Translations under genes and position numbers: made by a program | Source: Promethearchaeota archaeon | GTDB taxonomy: Archaea; Asgardarchaeota; Lokiarchaeia; Sigyniarchaeales; SOKP01 | Reading direction: 5' to 3' | Length of the DNA: 62,666 nt | NCBI GenBank assembly: GCA_030603385.1 | Contig: JAUVXW010000027.1 | Location: forward strand, 1-62,666 | Shown: one piece after another, positions 37,358-46,547 of the stretch | Position numbering within the stretch: the first letter of the stretch is position 1 | How the letters are laid out: each line of letters opens with the position of its first letter | Notes under the pieces: model-generated | What the model saw: only the letters and a program-made list of their open reading frames with translations | The model's database searches: none | Told to the model about the DNA's origin: nothing

Positions 37358-38640
37358 GTGAGAATGAAATCAATAATAGGTTTTTTTTTTCTAATCCTTT
37401 CAATACTCTTTACTCTAAGTATTTTCGATGTGCCTGATTATTATCAAGGAGAAGAGATGAAAGTCTTAAATACTAGCGATGATGGAAATGAAATAATCCT
37501 ACCAGTAGGAAGATGGCCACATGGTCTTTTCGTAGCAGATTTGAATAATGATAGCTATAATGATATTGTTACTAGTAATGAGGATCATAACAACCTTTCA
37601 ATATACCTTTGGGATGATTCAATAAATAGTTGGGGCTCTGAAATAAAAAAAAAGTAGGATCCTCTCCTTATGATGTGTGTGTTGGAGATGTCAATAATGA
37701 TGGTTTCAATGATATCATTGCTGCAGATTTTGGTGATTCTAATATTTCCATATATCTATGGAATAACTCGATTAATGACTGGGATCCTGAAATTAAAATA
37801 TATATCGGTTCTAGTACTAGACCTTGGAGATTATTTATTGGAGATGCAAATAATGATGGATTTAATGATATTGCAGTTGCAGACAATGCACAAGATGTTA
37901 TATCATTTATTTTCTGGAATGATTTAAATAAACAGTGGGATCCAGTACTACAAAAAGCCGTTGATACTATGCACTACTGCATCGCTATTGGAGATGTCAA
38001 TAATGATGGATTTAATGATTTTGTTAGCGGAAATCTATGGGAAACTAATGTGTCAATTTATATATGGGATAATTCTTCGGAAGATTGGCTACCTAAAGAA
38101 GAGGTGGTCACAGGAGCGGGTCCAGCTGAGATTGTTATCGATGATGTAAATCATGATGGATATAATGATATAATAACAGTAAATAGACTAAATGCTAGTG
38201 CTTCTATCTTATTATGGGATAATACTTCTAATTATTGGGATCCAGAAATAAGGTTAAACGTTGGCGAAGAGCCTATTTGTGTATTTGCGGGAGATATTAA
38301 CAACGATGGATATGAAGATATTGCATCAGCCAATGCAAGCAATAACACTATTTCTATATTTTTATGGAATATGACAACTACTAGCTGGGAGTCTGAAATT
38401 CGAAAAGAAACCGGAAACCGTCCTTCGGAAGTATTTGTAGCAGATGCTGATAATGACGGTGATAATGATATAATAGTATCAAATACAAATAGTCATAATA
38501 TTTTAATAATATTATGGCCATGGACATCACCCGATTCAACAACCCCAACTATTTGGGGCTATGATTCTTTTCTATTAATAGCTATCCTATTAGGAATCTC
38601 AGCATTTCTATTAAAATTTAAGAAAAAAAATAAATTTTAA
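37358..38640 (+). pseudogene. Secreted VCBS/FG-GAP repeat protein with a frameshift in an A9 run
   Basis: The first frame (GTG 37358) gives a signal peptide, one calcium motif 'DLNNDSYNDI' and a stop at 37655-37657. The second frame reads from the same place to 38640 and holds six more D-x-N-x-D-G-x-x-D motifs (for example 'DVNNDGFNDI', 'DINNDGYEDI'), about 60 residues apart, and a C-terminal membrane helix with a basic tail. The break is at nine A residues (37645-37653). One more A joins 'EIKKK' to 'VGSSP', exactly where each repeat unit has its 'EI-x-x-x-x-G' turn. One intact surface beta-propeller is therefore the likely original gene. Confidence 0.8.
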
Positions 38641-38651
38641 TTTTTTTTTTT
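38641..38651 (+). terminator. T-tract after the VCBS gene
   Basis: Eleven T residues directly after the stop codon, followed by a second T-rich stretch. Confidence 0.4.
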
Positions 38652-38901
38652 CCTTTTTTTAGACTTTTCATACGAAAAATGTATACAATAGAAGAAATGT
38701 AAGAGTATTGGTTTATTCACATATATTGACTTAATATGTTTGTGGTAAAAAATAGATTGTATTTTTGTTATAATAATAATAACAAAATTGTGTAAAATTG
38801 GTAAGGTTTAAATACTTATTTTTTCTTTTTGTATACGAATATATAGATTTTATAACAAATTACTTTAAAAATTATAATACAAAAGGGAGTGATAAATCTT
38901 T

Positions 38902-39039
38902 ATGGAAGGAATAACCGCTACGGTTTTTTATCGTAAAAGAAAAGAGATAACACAGAAAGAATTGGAGGCTTTTCTTGGTTTCTGTGAAGAATTTTTTTGG
39001 ATTGACCATTTTAATAAACTTATAGTTAAAGAGAAATAA
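38902..39039 (+). CDS. Possible 45-residue protein
   Basis: An ATG at 38902 gives 45 residues (MEGITATVFYRKRKEI...) ending at TAA 39037-39039. 'GGGAGTGAT' about 10 bp upstream is a fair ribosome-binding site, and 'GGTTTAAATAC' near 38805 could be a promoter. 'EITQKELEAFLGFCEEFF' would be an amphipathic helix. No family recognised. The rest of the 38641-39307 gap is AT-rich and otherwise empty. Confidence 0.42.
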   Translation: MEGITATVFYRKRKEITQKELEAFLGFCEEFFWIDHFNKLIVKEK

Positions 39040-39307
39040 GTTTTCGAGAAACAGAAAATTTTTTCATAATTCCTCCATTGTTACTTCCCACTAATTATTT
39101 TAATTAATCCTGTGTTATAATATCAAAAATTCTTCTACTTTCAAATCGTCCACATCATGAAAATTTATAAAGGTTGTTCTTACAAAGTTGCTAATATTGA
39201 TTTTAAGTTTCAACTTAAAAAGTATTGAGTAAAAGATTAAAAAAGAATAAACTATATTTAATTTGCAAATTAAAATTCTAAAATTAGAAGATAGAGGATT
39301 TAAAACA

Positions 39308-40105
39308 ATGAAAATTATTGAGATTGAAGGCATTGGGGAAAAATATGCTAAAACATTAGAGAAAGCAGGTTATGCAAATACAGAAGATTTAATACCTTTA
39401 AAATGGAGAGAAGTTAAAGAACTTGCTGAAAAAACAAAAATTTCGCTCAAATTGCTTGAGAAATGGCAAGATCAAGCAGAAATTATGGTGATCAAGGGTG
39501 TCGGTCCTGAATATTCTGAAGTCTTAAACAAGGTTGGCATTGATTCCACTCTAGAACTTGCTTATAGAAATCCAAAAAACACTCTAGATAAAATAATTGC
39601 ATTCGATAAAGAACAACCTGACGTTATAAGAAAAATTCCGAAAGTTGAGGATCTTGAAGGTTGGATTAGCGAAGCAAAAAGTATGCATGAAGAAAAGAAA
39701 GCTAAAACAAAACCTAAAGAAACTCCGATTATTGATATCGAGGGAATTGGTTCAAAATATAGCAAAACAATGGAAAAAGCCGGTTATTTAAATGTAGAAT
39801 CATTAATTGGATTAGATAGAAACGGGATAAAAGAGTTAGCAGAAAAAACAAAGATTTCGGAAAAATTACTTGATAAATGGGCAGAACATGCCGATTTAAT
39901 GAGAATTGGTGGTGTTGGTCCTGAATATGCTGAAGTGCTTAATGAAATTGGAATTGATTCAGTTAAAGAGTTTGCTCAACGAAACGCTATTAATACATTA
40001 GATCGGATAATGACGTTAGATAAAGAAAAACCTGATGTATTTAGAAGACCTCCAACATTAAAAATGGTGGAAGAGTGGGTCGAAGAAGCCAAAAAAATTA
40101 AATAA
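39308..40105 (+). CDS. Duplicated DUF4332-like helix-hairpin-helix protein
   Basis: 265 residues from ATG 39308; an in-frame TTG at 39263 would add 15, but the first domain begins at 'MKIIEIEGIGEKYAKTL', so ATG is preferred. Two units of about 130 residues each start with 'I-E-G-I-G-x-K/S-Y-x-K-T-x-E-K-A-G-Y' and contain a second 'GVGPEYxEVLNxxGID' hairpin, giving four helix-hairpin-helix motifs. DUF4332-type proteins are thought to bind DNA or act as adaptors. The halves are separated by a Lys-rich linker and are clearly an internal duplication. Confidence 0.76.
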   Translation: MKIIEIEGIGEKYAKTLEKAGYANTEDLIPLKWREVKELAEKTKISLKLLEKWQDQAEIMVIKGVGPEYSEVLNKVGIDSTLELAYRNPKNTLDKIIAFDKEQPDVIRKIPKVEDLEGWISEAKSMHEEKKAKTKPKETPIIDIEGIGSKYSKTMEKAGYLNVESLIGLDRNGIKELAEKTKISEKLLDKWAEHADLMRIGGVGPEYAEVLNEIGIDSVKEFAQRNAINTLDRIMTLDKEKPDVFRRPPTLKMVEEWVEEAKKIK

Positions 40106-40108
40106 ATC

Positions 40109-40118
40109 TTTTTTTTTT
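40109..40118 (+). terminator. T-tract after the DUF4332-like gene
   Basis: Ten T residues just after the stop codon, in the gap before the convergent hdrB gene. Confidence 0.38.
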
Positions 40119-40172
40119 ATATTTCATTAATTATAAGAGAGGCCCCATTTTAAAAATTCAATTTAATTTTTT

Positions 40173-41186
40173 TTATTCTTCTGTTATTATATCAAAAATT
40201 TCCTCTATTCGAGGCGTTTTTTGCTTAAGAGAAATACAACGATCTTCTTCACAACCTCTTAGTATTGCTATTAATTCATTGAGATGAATTGTGGGAATAT
40301 CTAGCTTTTCTCCATACCATTTATGGATTTTTTCTCTATATTCAGGTTTACTCAATGTATATAAACAGGTTGGACAGGGAGTTACCATAAAGTCAGCGCC
40401 TACTGTTTCTGCACTTTTTAATTTGTTGAAAGTTATTTTAAGTGCTTCTTTGGTATTAATCAATACTTGTGAAGCACCCCATCCACAGCAACTTTCTTTT
40501 TCTTGATATTCTACAGGATTTCCACCAAATAATTTTACCAAATCGTCTAATTTAGTTTTATCCTTTAAATATGGTTCGACAGTTCTTTTATCTCTCGATA
40601 AATTTAAGTAGTGGCATCCATAGTGAATAGCTACCTTGAGATTTTTCAAATCATACTTTAAAGAGTTAAGCAAATCATTTCTAATTAAATACAAGAAATC
40701 TAAATCATGTACTAATTTAAGGTTAAAATCATCCAAAATTTCATATTTACCAGGATAATTTTTACCAATTCCCTTTTCTTTTAATCTATTTAGAATTTCT
40801 TCAGTTTTTTTCATTACTTCGGGAGTTTTTAAAAATTCTCTCCCTCTTAGAAGACTGTTATAACACCCATTACAGCTAAAAAACACAATATCCGCTAATT
40901 GATTCATTTCATTTAGATTTCTCTCATTAATTGCAGCAAATTGAGCTCTTGTAATTAGATTTCTTTGGAAAAAAGTTCCACTACAACAAGACTGGGCAGC
41001 GCAAGTTCTTACGTCTAAGTCAAGTTCTTCAAGTAAATCTTGAATCCCCCACCTAACTCCAGGGAAATATTTTTCGAGACACGCTTTAAACAAACTTAGT
41101 CTCTTTCCTCTAAAAAATTCTAAAGGATTTTCAGGATAAGTTTTCTCTATTTCATCTAAATCTAAAGATAGATTGATTTTTATCAT
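40173..41186 (-). CDS. hdrB: Heterodisulfide reductase subunit B-like protein (HdrB)
   Basis: 337 residues with both CCG (cysteine-rich) domains. The first has C67-C68 ('SCCSG') and 'CNGC' (105-108), the x36 spacing expected; the second has 'HYGCHYL', 'ESCCGWGA' and 'TPCPTC'. In methanogens these hold two non-cubane [4Fe-4S] clusters that reduce the CoM-CoB disulfide; in a non-methanogen the disulfide partner may differ. The gene starts 15 bp after hdrC on the same strand. Confidence 0.9.
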   Translation of the reverse strand: MIKINLSLDLDEIEKTYPENPLEFFRGKRLSLFKACLEKYFPGVRWGIQDLLEELDLDVRTCAAQSCCSGTFFQRNLITRAQFAAINERNLNEMNQLADIVFFSCNGCYNSLLRGREFLKTPEVMKKTEEILNRLKEKGIGKNYPGKYEILDDFNLKLVHDLDFLYLIRNDLLNSLKYDLKNLKVAIHYGCHYLNLSRDKRTVEPYLKDKTKLDDLVKLFGGNPVEYQEKESCCGWGASQVLINTKEALKITFNKLKSAETVGADFMVTPCPTCLYTLSKPEYREKIHKWYGEKLDIPTIHLNELIAILRGCEEDRCISLKQKTPRIEEIFDIITEE

Positions 41187-41201
41187 GTTAAGTTGATTAA
41201 A

Positions 41202-41744
41202 TTAAGATTTTTTCTTTTTCTTTTTATTCTTATTGATATTACTTGCCTTAAACACATATTTTATTCGAGCAAAATTACATATTTCAATTAATTCATCAAT
41301 CCTTTCTTTTGAAAGCGGTTCCCCTAATGGTTCTTCAACCACTACTCCTGTTGTCAAAAAACGCTCAGACATTTCAACAAATTTTCTCAAATCATTATAA
41401 CGTGGTCCAAATCCCTTTTTGAAGCTTTCATTCCTCAAATTAATTATGAGTAGTGGAATATTTATATTGTCTTTTGGGCAAACTCTTTTACAGCGTTCAC
41501 ACAAATAACAATACCAGATATCAGAATCTTTCAAAACACTTTTATCCCCTCGAAGTACTTTTCTGATAATATTCCTTATGTTAAAGTTCGATATTTTAGC
41601 AGCGGGGCAATCTCCTACGCATTTTCCACAATTGGAACAAGCAATAATATTTTTATTTTCCTCTACGTCTTCTACAAGCTCTTTATAAAAATCCCAATTC
41701 CAGTCAGAGTCAGAATCTACATCCATGATTTCGATTTTTTTCAA
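41202..41744 (-). CDS. hdrC: Heterodisulfide reductase subunit C-like ferredoxin (HdrC)
   Basis: 180 residues. Two [4Fe-4S] motifs are 'CSNCGKCVGDCP' (C36, 39, 42, 46) and 'CYLCERCKRVCP' (C79, 82, 85, 89). The C-terminus is helical and ends with a Lys-rich tail. It passes electrons from HdrA to HdrB. The order hdrC-hdrB is the usual one. Confidence 0.9.
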   Translation of the reverse strand: MKKIEIMDVDSDSDWNWDFYKELVEDVEENKNIIACSNCGKCVGDCPAAKISNFNIRNIIRKVLRGDKSVLKDSDIWYCYLCERCKRVCPKDNINIPLLIINLRNESFKKGFGPRYNDLRKFVEMSERFLTTGVVVEEPLGEPLSKERIDELIEICNFARIKYVFKASNINKNKKKKKKS

Positions 41745-41843
41745 TTTATAAAATAATTTCTTATCCTATTTGAAAATCATTCTTCATTGTAAAAAAGATA
41801 TTGTATTTGAAAAAATAATTTTAATGTACAAAATCTTTAATTT

Positions 41844-41858
41844 TGAAAAGTTTTATAT
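41844..41858 (+). promoter_or_regulatory. BRE/TATA element upstream of the MglA-like GTPase gene
   Basis: 'GAAAAGTTTTATATAT' (from 41845) is a consensus-like archaeal BRE followed by a TATA box. It is about 56 bp before the start codon, giving a leader of about 30 nt. Confidence 0.45.
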
Positions 41859-41914
41859 ATTCTTTAGGCATATTTTTTCGAGTGAAATTTACTTTAAGAT
41901 CTGGAGATTATTGA

Positions 41915-42607
41915 ATGGTTCAATACAAAGATGGTAACATCTTTCTTAAGATTGTATACTATGGTATGGCGGGATCAGGAAAAACTACTATTTTAGAAAC
42001 TCTTTACGATTTAACTAAGGATGGTAAGAGAGAAATAATTCCTGTAAGTGATTTACAAAAAATCGATAGGAGAAGTGGTGCGACACTTTATTTTGATCGA
42101 GGAATTTTTCAATCAACTAAAAAGAGGAAGGTATATTATAGAGTATATACAGTAGCAGGTCAAAAAGGTTTCAGTTCATTAAGAATTAAAGTTTTTAATA
42201 AGCTTGATGCCGAAACTGATGCTGTAATTTTTGTGGTTGATTCCCAAATTAATTTTTTTGAAGATAATATTGAATTCCTGTTAGAATTAAAAAACATAAC
42301 AAAAGGTAAACTCATCAAAGAAATTCCTTTTATAGTTATGCTAAATAAAATAGACCTTAAAGAAATAATCGACCATGAAGATTTTATCCAAATTCTAAAA
42401 CAAGAAAAATTATGGTATGGACCTCAACATGAGTTAAATCTGTGGAATCCCTTAATTTATAAAACTTGCGCATTGATTGATCAGGAAAAGGATATCTTTC
42501 GTAGTTTTTTGGAGATAGCACGAAGAACTGGATTATATCATATATATGGAGATGGTAAAGCTCCAGTTGATAAAAAAGTTTCAGATACTTCGATCTTAAC
42601 CATCTAA
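41915..42607 (+). CDS. MglA-type small GTPase
   Basis: 230 residues. The P-loop is 'GMAGSGKTT' (17-25); 'ATLYFDRGIF' is the MglA switch I region (T-L-F/Y-F-D); 'YTVAGQKGF' is switch II; 'MLNKIDL' is the base-specificity motif. Bacterial MglA sets cell polarity with roadblock partners; archaeal relatives are Arf/Rag-like. It is near a longin-winged-helix gene (43505-44590) and the window also holds a roadblock protein. The last 20 residues are a tail without cysteine. Confidence 0.86.
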   Translation: MVQYKDGNIFLKIVYYGMAGSGKTTILETLYDLTKDGKREIIPVSDLQKIDRRSGATLYFDRGIFQSTKKRKVYYRVYTVAGQKGFSSLRIKVFNKLDAETDAVIFVVDSQINFFEDNIEFLLELKNITKGKLIKEIPFIVMLNKIDLKEIIDHEDFIQILKQEKLWYGPQHELNLWNPLIYKTCALIDQEKDIFRSFLEIARRTGLYHIYGDGKAPVDKKVSDTSILTI

Positions 42608-42646
42608 TTTAATTACTGGTTCTTATAAAAATAAGGAAAAAAAAAA

Positions 42647-43399
42647 TTATTCTTTTTTCATAAAAATTTCTTTCATCCACCTTGGTAAAAGGAAGCCACC
42701 ATAAAATTCCAGAGCACTAAAGATCAATAATATACGAACAACTACAACCATAATCGCTAAAAGCGGATCGGTAGGGTCCTCGAATATAGTTCCAAGAAGA
42801 GAATCAAATATAGCCGCTACGGCGAAAGTAAGAAAAGCAGCACGGAGTAATTTACCCTTGAGCCTCACTTCTCTATCATCAGATTTAACTGATTTTTGGG
42901 CAAAAATTACACCAGTTACTACCATTACCAAGATAATCATTAATAAATAGATCGTTATAAAAATTCCAAAATCAACAGTAAAAGGTCTATCAGGATTAAT
43001 GGTACCTATCAAATCCATGTCTATAAAGAACAGAATAAAGAATACAATTTCAAATATAATTGAAAGAAGAATAGTAATTATTATTACTTTCTTTTGTGCT
43101 TTTCTTTTTATCATATCTGTATATGCTGTTAACCAAGTTAAAAGAGCAATAGGGAGAAATACATTTCCAATGAAAAAATACCATCCTTTTGGTAGCGATC
43201 GTTGTACAATAAGATTCATTAAGAAGCTCGTTGAATCAGGAACCCAGGGTATACAAATACCAATCCATGATACTCCGACCAAAATAAACAATCGATTCTT
43301 ATGTTCAAAGTATTTCGAGAGAATTGTTAATCCTATAATTAAAGAAATAACTACAAATATAAGAGAAAAACTACCTTGTAATACATCGACTAATTCCAT
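42647..43399 (-). CDS. Seven-helix membrane protein of unknown function
   Basis: 250 residues with seven strongly hydrophobic segments and short loops ('WIGICIPWVPDS' between helices two and three; acidic 'DDREVRLKGK' before helix six). This layout recalls 7TM sensor domains in which the receptor lacks a kinase. No named family recognised. It is convergent with the GTPase gene. Confidence 0.7.
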   Translation of the reverse strand: MELVDVLQGSFSLIFVVISLIIGLTILSKYFEHKNRLFILVGVSWIGICIPWVPDSTSFLMNLIVQRSLPKGWYFFIGNVFLPIALLTWLTAYTDMIKRKAQKKVIIITILLSIIFEIVFFILFFIDMDLIGTINPDRPFTVDFGIFITIYLLMIILVMVVTGVIFAQKSVKSDDREVRLKGKLLRAAFLTFAVAAIFDSLLGTIFEDPTDPLLAIMVVVVRILLIFSALEFYGGFLLPRWMKEIFMKKE

Positions 43400-43504
43400 T
43401 TACATTCCTCATTTTAAGTATCAATTACAAATAAGTTTAGACTTATGCATATATATATTTTTATTTTCTGTAAATAATATCCAGAATTGTCAAAGAGATA
43501 TCTA

Positions 43505-44590
43505 TCATACAATTTCATAATCAATAGAAGTAGGACTCTCTATATGCTCATTTAATAATTTTAAATGAGCCAGATATTCATTTAAAGAAATATCCTGGTT
43601 TTTATATCTTTCCACTAATCTTTCGATTATGAAATACGGTTTAAATTTTATAAATCGAACATCTGAAAAAAGATATACAAATCCCTTAGCCTCAAATATA
43701 AATTTCTTTTCTAAAAGTTCATTTAAAAGCTCTTGCTTGTTATTTAAAATACTTAAGCAATCATTAACAGAAACTCTTCCTTCTCTTAAAGTTTTAATTA
43801 GAGAAAACACATCTTTATCTAATAATACTGTCTGTATTATTGTTCTATTTTCTATATCAGAAATAATATCATAATTAAAATAGAAATTTTCTAATGAATT
43901 TTTATATTTTCTTAAAAGTATAGCATCATTTTTATCGACTGGTAAACTTTTAGGTGGAATTCTTGTGTATGATAAATCATTTGTCAAAAAATAACATTCT
44001 TTGCTTCCTGGTACATTCTTTTTAATTATTAAGTTCTCACGTATGAATGATATCAGTATCAAATCAATATTTACAGTTGAAAAACCATAATCATGTCTTA
44101 ATTTGTTAGTTAAATCTGATTTAGAGATTACTCCATTTCTAAGAATTTGTAGGATTGTGTTCTTTAGTTTATCTTGAAAAAAGTTTTTCAAATTTTCTTC
44201 TTCATCCAATTTGGAGTAATTTTTAATTGTAGTATAAGCTTCAGAGATAGCTCTTGTAATTTTATTTGTATTAATTAATTCTACTAAATTTTTACTCATG
44301 ATAGCTAATATATCAGGAGATTCCTTGATTAGATTTTGCTTCTTATTTTTTTGACTATAAACTAAAATAAAGTAAGTTTCTCCTTCAAATTGTTGTATTA
44401 TTGATATAAAACTATTCTCACTGTCTTCAGGAGTAAATTCTATCATTGTATTTTCTTTATCTAACTCATGTTTAGCCCAAATTTTCAAAAAGAGATCCTT
44501 GGGTGGAAAAGGTTTTTCAGGAGGGTATTGAATTATTGGTTCCGGTCCAGTTTGTTTGTTCCAATGCACAATTAGGAGTCTTTCTATCAT
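43505..44590 (-). CDS. Longin-like / winged-helix protein with NPRL2-like architecture
   Basis: 361 residues. 'LLIVHWNKQTGPEPIIQYPP' begins a longin-like domain; the strand followed by G-P-x-x-x-x-Q-x-P resembles the start of eukaryotic NPRL2 ('...GPKITYQVPE'). Residues about 145-215 form a winged helix ('ILRNGVISKSDLTNKLRHDYG') and residues 265-345 another ('LREGRVSVNDCLSILNNK'). Longin-plus-winged-helix is the NPRL2/NPRL3 (GATOR1) plan, which regulates Rag GTPases. Inference only: homology needs structure comparison. It has 'GGTGATG' before the start and two hairpins upstream. Confidence 0.6.
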   Translation of the reverse strand: MIERLLIVHWNKQTGPEPIIQYPPEKPFPPKDLFLKIWAKHELDKENTMIEFTPEDSENSFISIIQQFEGETYFILVYSQKNKKQNLIKESPDILAIMSKNLVELINTNKITRAISEAYTTIKNYSKLDEEENLKNFFQDKLKNTILQILRNGVISKSDLTNKLRHDYGFSTVNIDLILISFIRENLIIKKNVPGSKECYFLTNDLSYTRIPPKSLPVDKNDAILLRKYKNSLENFYFNYDIISDIENRTIIQTVLLDKDVFSLIKTLREGRVSVNDCLSILNNKQELLNELLEKKFIFEAKGFVYLFSDVRFIKFKPYFIIERLVERYKNQDISLNEYLAHLKLLNEHIESPTSIDYEIV

Positions 44591-44900
44591 ACATCACCAG
44601 GTTGTGTTATACATGGCGTTCCATAGAATAACGCTCTCATGTATATAGCCTCATTAAAATAATAAGGCTTCTTTTAATGAATAATACAATTCTAATTATA
44701 TGATAAATAATACTAAATCTCTCTTTTTAAATATGCGCCTTGTTCTTAAAAGAATTTTGGTTTCTTAATTTACCTTGAATTTAGCTGTAATAGCTAATCT
44801 AGTTAAAAGTGTGATAATATTAATAAAATATTACAAGAAACGTATTAGATGAGGTTTTAGTTGAATCTAAGGAATAAAGGAATATAACATATAAATCCAA
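44591..44900. other. Gene-free gap with two hairpins
   Basis: Hairpin 1 at 44609-44644: ATACATG-GCGTT, a 9-nt loop, AACGC-TCT-CATGTAT (12 bp with a 3-nt bulge). Hairpin 2 at 44647-44669: AGCCT / AGGCT with a 13-nt loop. They lie just upstream of the longin-winged-helix start at 44590, in its probable leader or promoter. The remaining bases are AT-rich, with nothing else recognised. Confidence 0.5.
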
Positions 44901-45158
44901 TTAAAAGAATTCTGGAAATTGTTTTTCGATTCTGTTTAAGGTTATTGCTAATAAATTAATTAATTCTTCACTTTTGTTTGTTTTGATATTATCAATTACA
45001 TTATCCAAAATTTGGTTTCCTATTGAAATATCGTCTTTTGTATAACAGTGCTTAAGCATTTTTTGTTTAAATAAAAACTCAAATTCTTGCAAAAGCCATC
45101 CTAATTCATCTTTTAAATTATCCTCTAAAATCTTTTCATAATCTCCGCTAAGATTCAT
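44901..45158 (-). CDS. Small helical protein, unknown
   Basis: 85 residues (MNLSGDYEKILEDNLK...), acidic and all helical by pattern, with no motif. Possibly an adaptor or antitoxin-like protein, but no partner is beside it. Confidence 0.48.
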   Translation of the reverse strand: MNLSGDYEKILEDNLKDELGWLLQEFEFLFKQKMLKHCYTKDDISIGNQILDNVIDNIKTNKSEELINLLAITLNRIEKQFPEFF

Positions 45159-45402
45159 AATAAATCCGATTAATTAATTATATTATCTTATACCTTTAAG
45201 CTAAAAATAGTCTTCAGATATATAAAATTTCTTCAATCGTAAAATTTTTATATTAATGAAACGAACAACATGAAATCGCAAAAAATAATTTTATGGTTTT
45301 TAGCTTTAAAACAAAATTTTAATAGATATAGTAGTTGCTCTTTTGTTTAAATAGTCGTACATATATAAAAAGGAATTAAGTTAAAATATGTAAAAAAAAT
45401 CT

Positions 45403-45624
45403 CTAATTATCTAAATTCTTAAAATGATATCTCGTAATAATTTTTGAGAGTTGATAGATGGATTGAATATTGCTGTGTTCTATTGCTTTGTTTAATTCCT
45501 TATAAAACTCAGGTAAGTTCATTTCAAAATGACCTTTAAACCATACTTCTTGTGATGGTTTTTCCTTTTCATTCATGTGATGAAATATTAAAATGACTAT
45601 TAAAAAAAGAAATAGTATCACCAT
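45403..45624 (-). CDS. Small protein, possibly membrane-anchored
   Basis: 73 residues from the first ATG: a hydrophobic 'VILFLFLIVILIFHH' helix and a polar 'FYKELNKAIEHSNIQS' body. A second ATG 16 codons in (MNEKEKP) would give a soluble 57-residue protein, so the anchor depends on the start. Confidence 0.45.
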   Translation of the reverse strand: MVILFLFLIVILIFHHMNEKEKPSQEVWFKGHFEMNLPEFYKELNKAIEHSNIQSIYQLSKIITRYHFKNLDN

Positions 45625-45689
45625 AATACAAATTAATCAAAAAGAGGATTTAATAAAATTTATAATAGAATTAAATAAATTCTGATAAA

Positions 45690-46547
45690 TTATTCAGGTT
45701 TTTGACTTCTTTTTTTCTCCAATTTTTTGATCAGTATATAATAGAAGATTATCATTAATGCTAGAGATGCTAAAATTATCATAAGAATAATATTGAAATA
45801 ATTCGATTGGTCTACTATAACACTTAGTGGCAAAGTATCAAAATCTAAGGGAAGTTCGAGATTATATCTCATAAATAATAATGCTCCTAATGTAGCATAG
45901 AAAAATGCCCTAAAAATTGAACCAATTAAAGTACCTATTGAATATTTTTTTACATCTATATCAACTAATCCTGATGTATAGGATATTACATCAAAGGGTA
46001 TGAATGGTATAAACCTTGTAATTATAATTGCCTTCATACCATGTTTTCCAATGAAATTATCAGCAATATCAATAGCTTTGGTACCTATAAATTTTTCAGC
46101 TAAAGGTCGTCCTCCGCGTCTACTAATATAGTAGCATAATAAAGCCGCTGCCATGGAGCCAATAATTCCCATTATTCCTCCGTAGAACCACCCCCAAATC
46201 ATTCCCGTCCCTAATAACACAATTTCAGAAGGAAGAGGGACAATAAGCCCTTGAATCGCCATAATCGCTATAAACAGAAAGATGCCAATAATTCCCAATT
46301 TATAAACAGGATTTACAAAAAATTCCACCACAAATCGATAAAGGATTGTGTTATCTACAAAAAATATAAAAAATAATAAGATCAGAGAAGCTATAATTAA
46401 AACTATAAATAAAATGATATATAGAATTGTTTTAGTATCATAATTTGAGAAGTCTAATAGGTTTTTAATATAATTTTTTATCCTTATTGAAAAAGCTTGT
46501 TTTTCATTATTAACGGACGTTTTATTCTTTTGTTCCATTCTTATCAA
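45690..46547 (-). CDS. TVP38/TMEM64 (SNARE-associated Golgi, VTT-domain) membrane protein
   Basis: 285 residues. The conserved VTT core is present: 'PLPSEIVLLGTGMIWG', 'CYYISRRGGRPLAEKFIG', and 'ITRFIPFIPFDVISYTSGL' with the F/R-x-x-P-x-x-P motif. About six membrane helices. Relatives (DedA, TMEM41B, VMP1) move lipids across the membrane. The first 30 residues are a polar extension. Confidence 0.86.
   Translation of the reverse strand: MIRMEQKNKTSVNNEKQAFSIRIKNYIKNLLDFSNYDTKTILYIILFIVLIIASLILLFFIFFVDNTILYRFVVEFFVNPVYKLGIIGIFLFIAIMAIQGLIVPLPSEIVLLGTGMIWGWFYGGIMGIIGSMAAALLCYYISRRGGRPLAEKFIGTKAIDIADNFIGKHGMKAIIITRFIPFIPFDVISYTSGLVDIDVKKYSIGTLIGSIFRAFFYATLGALLFMRYNLELPLDFDTLPLSVIVDQSNYFNIILMIILASLALMIIFYYILIKKLEKKRSQKPE

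Noticed and set aside
42999..43520. 173-codon plus-strand open frame
   Set aside because: It is antisense to the 7-TM gene and runs through its promoter; its composition mirrors the hydrophobic codons of the real gene.
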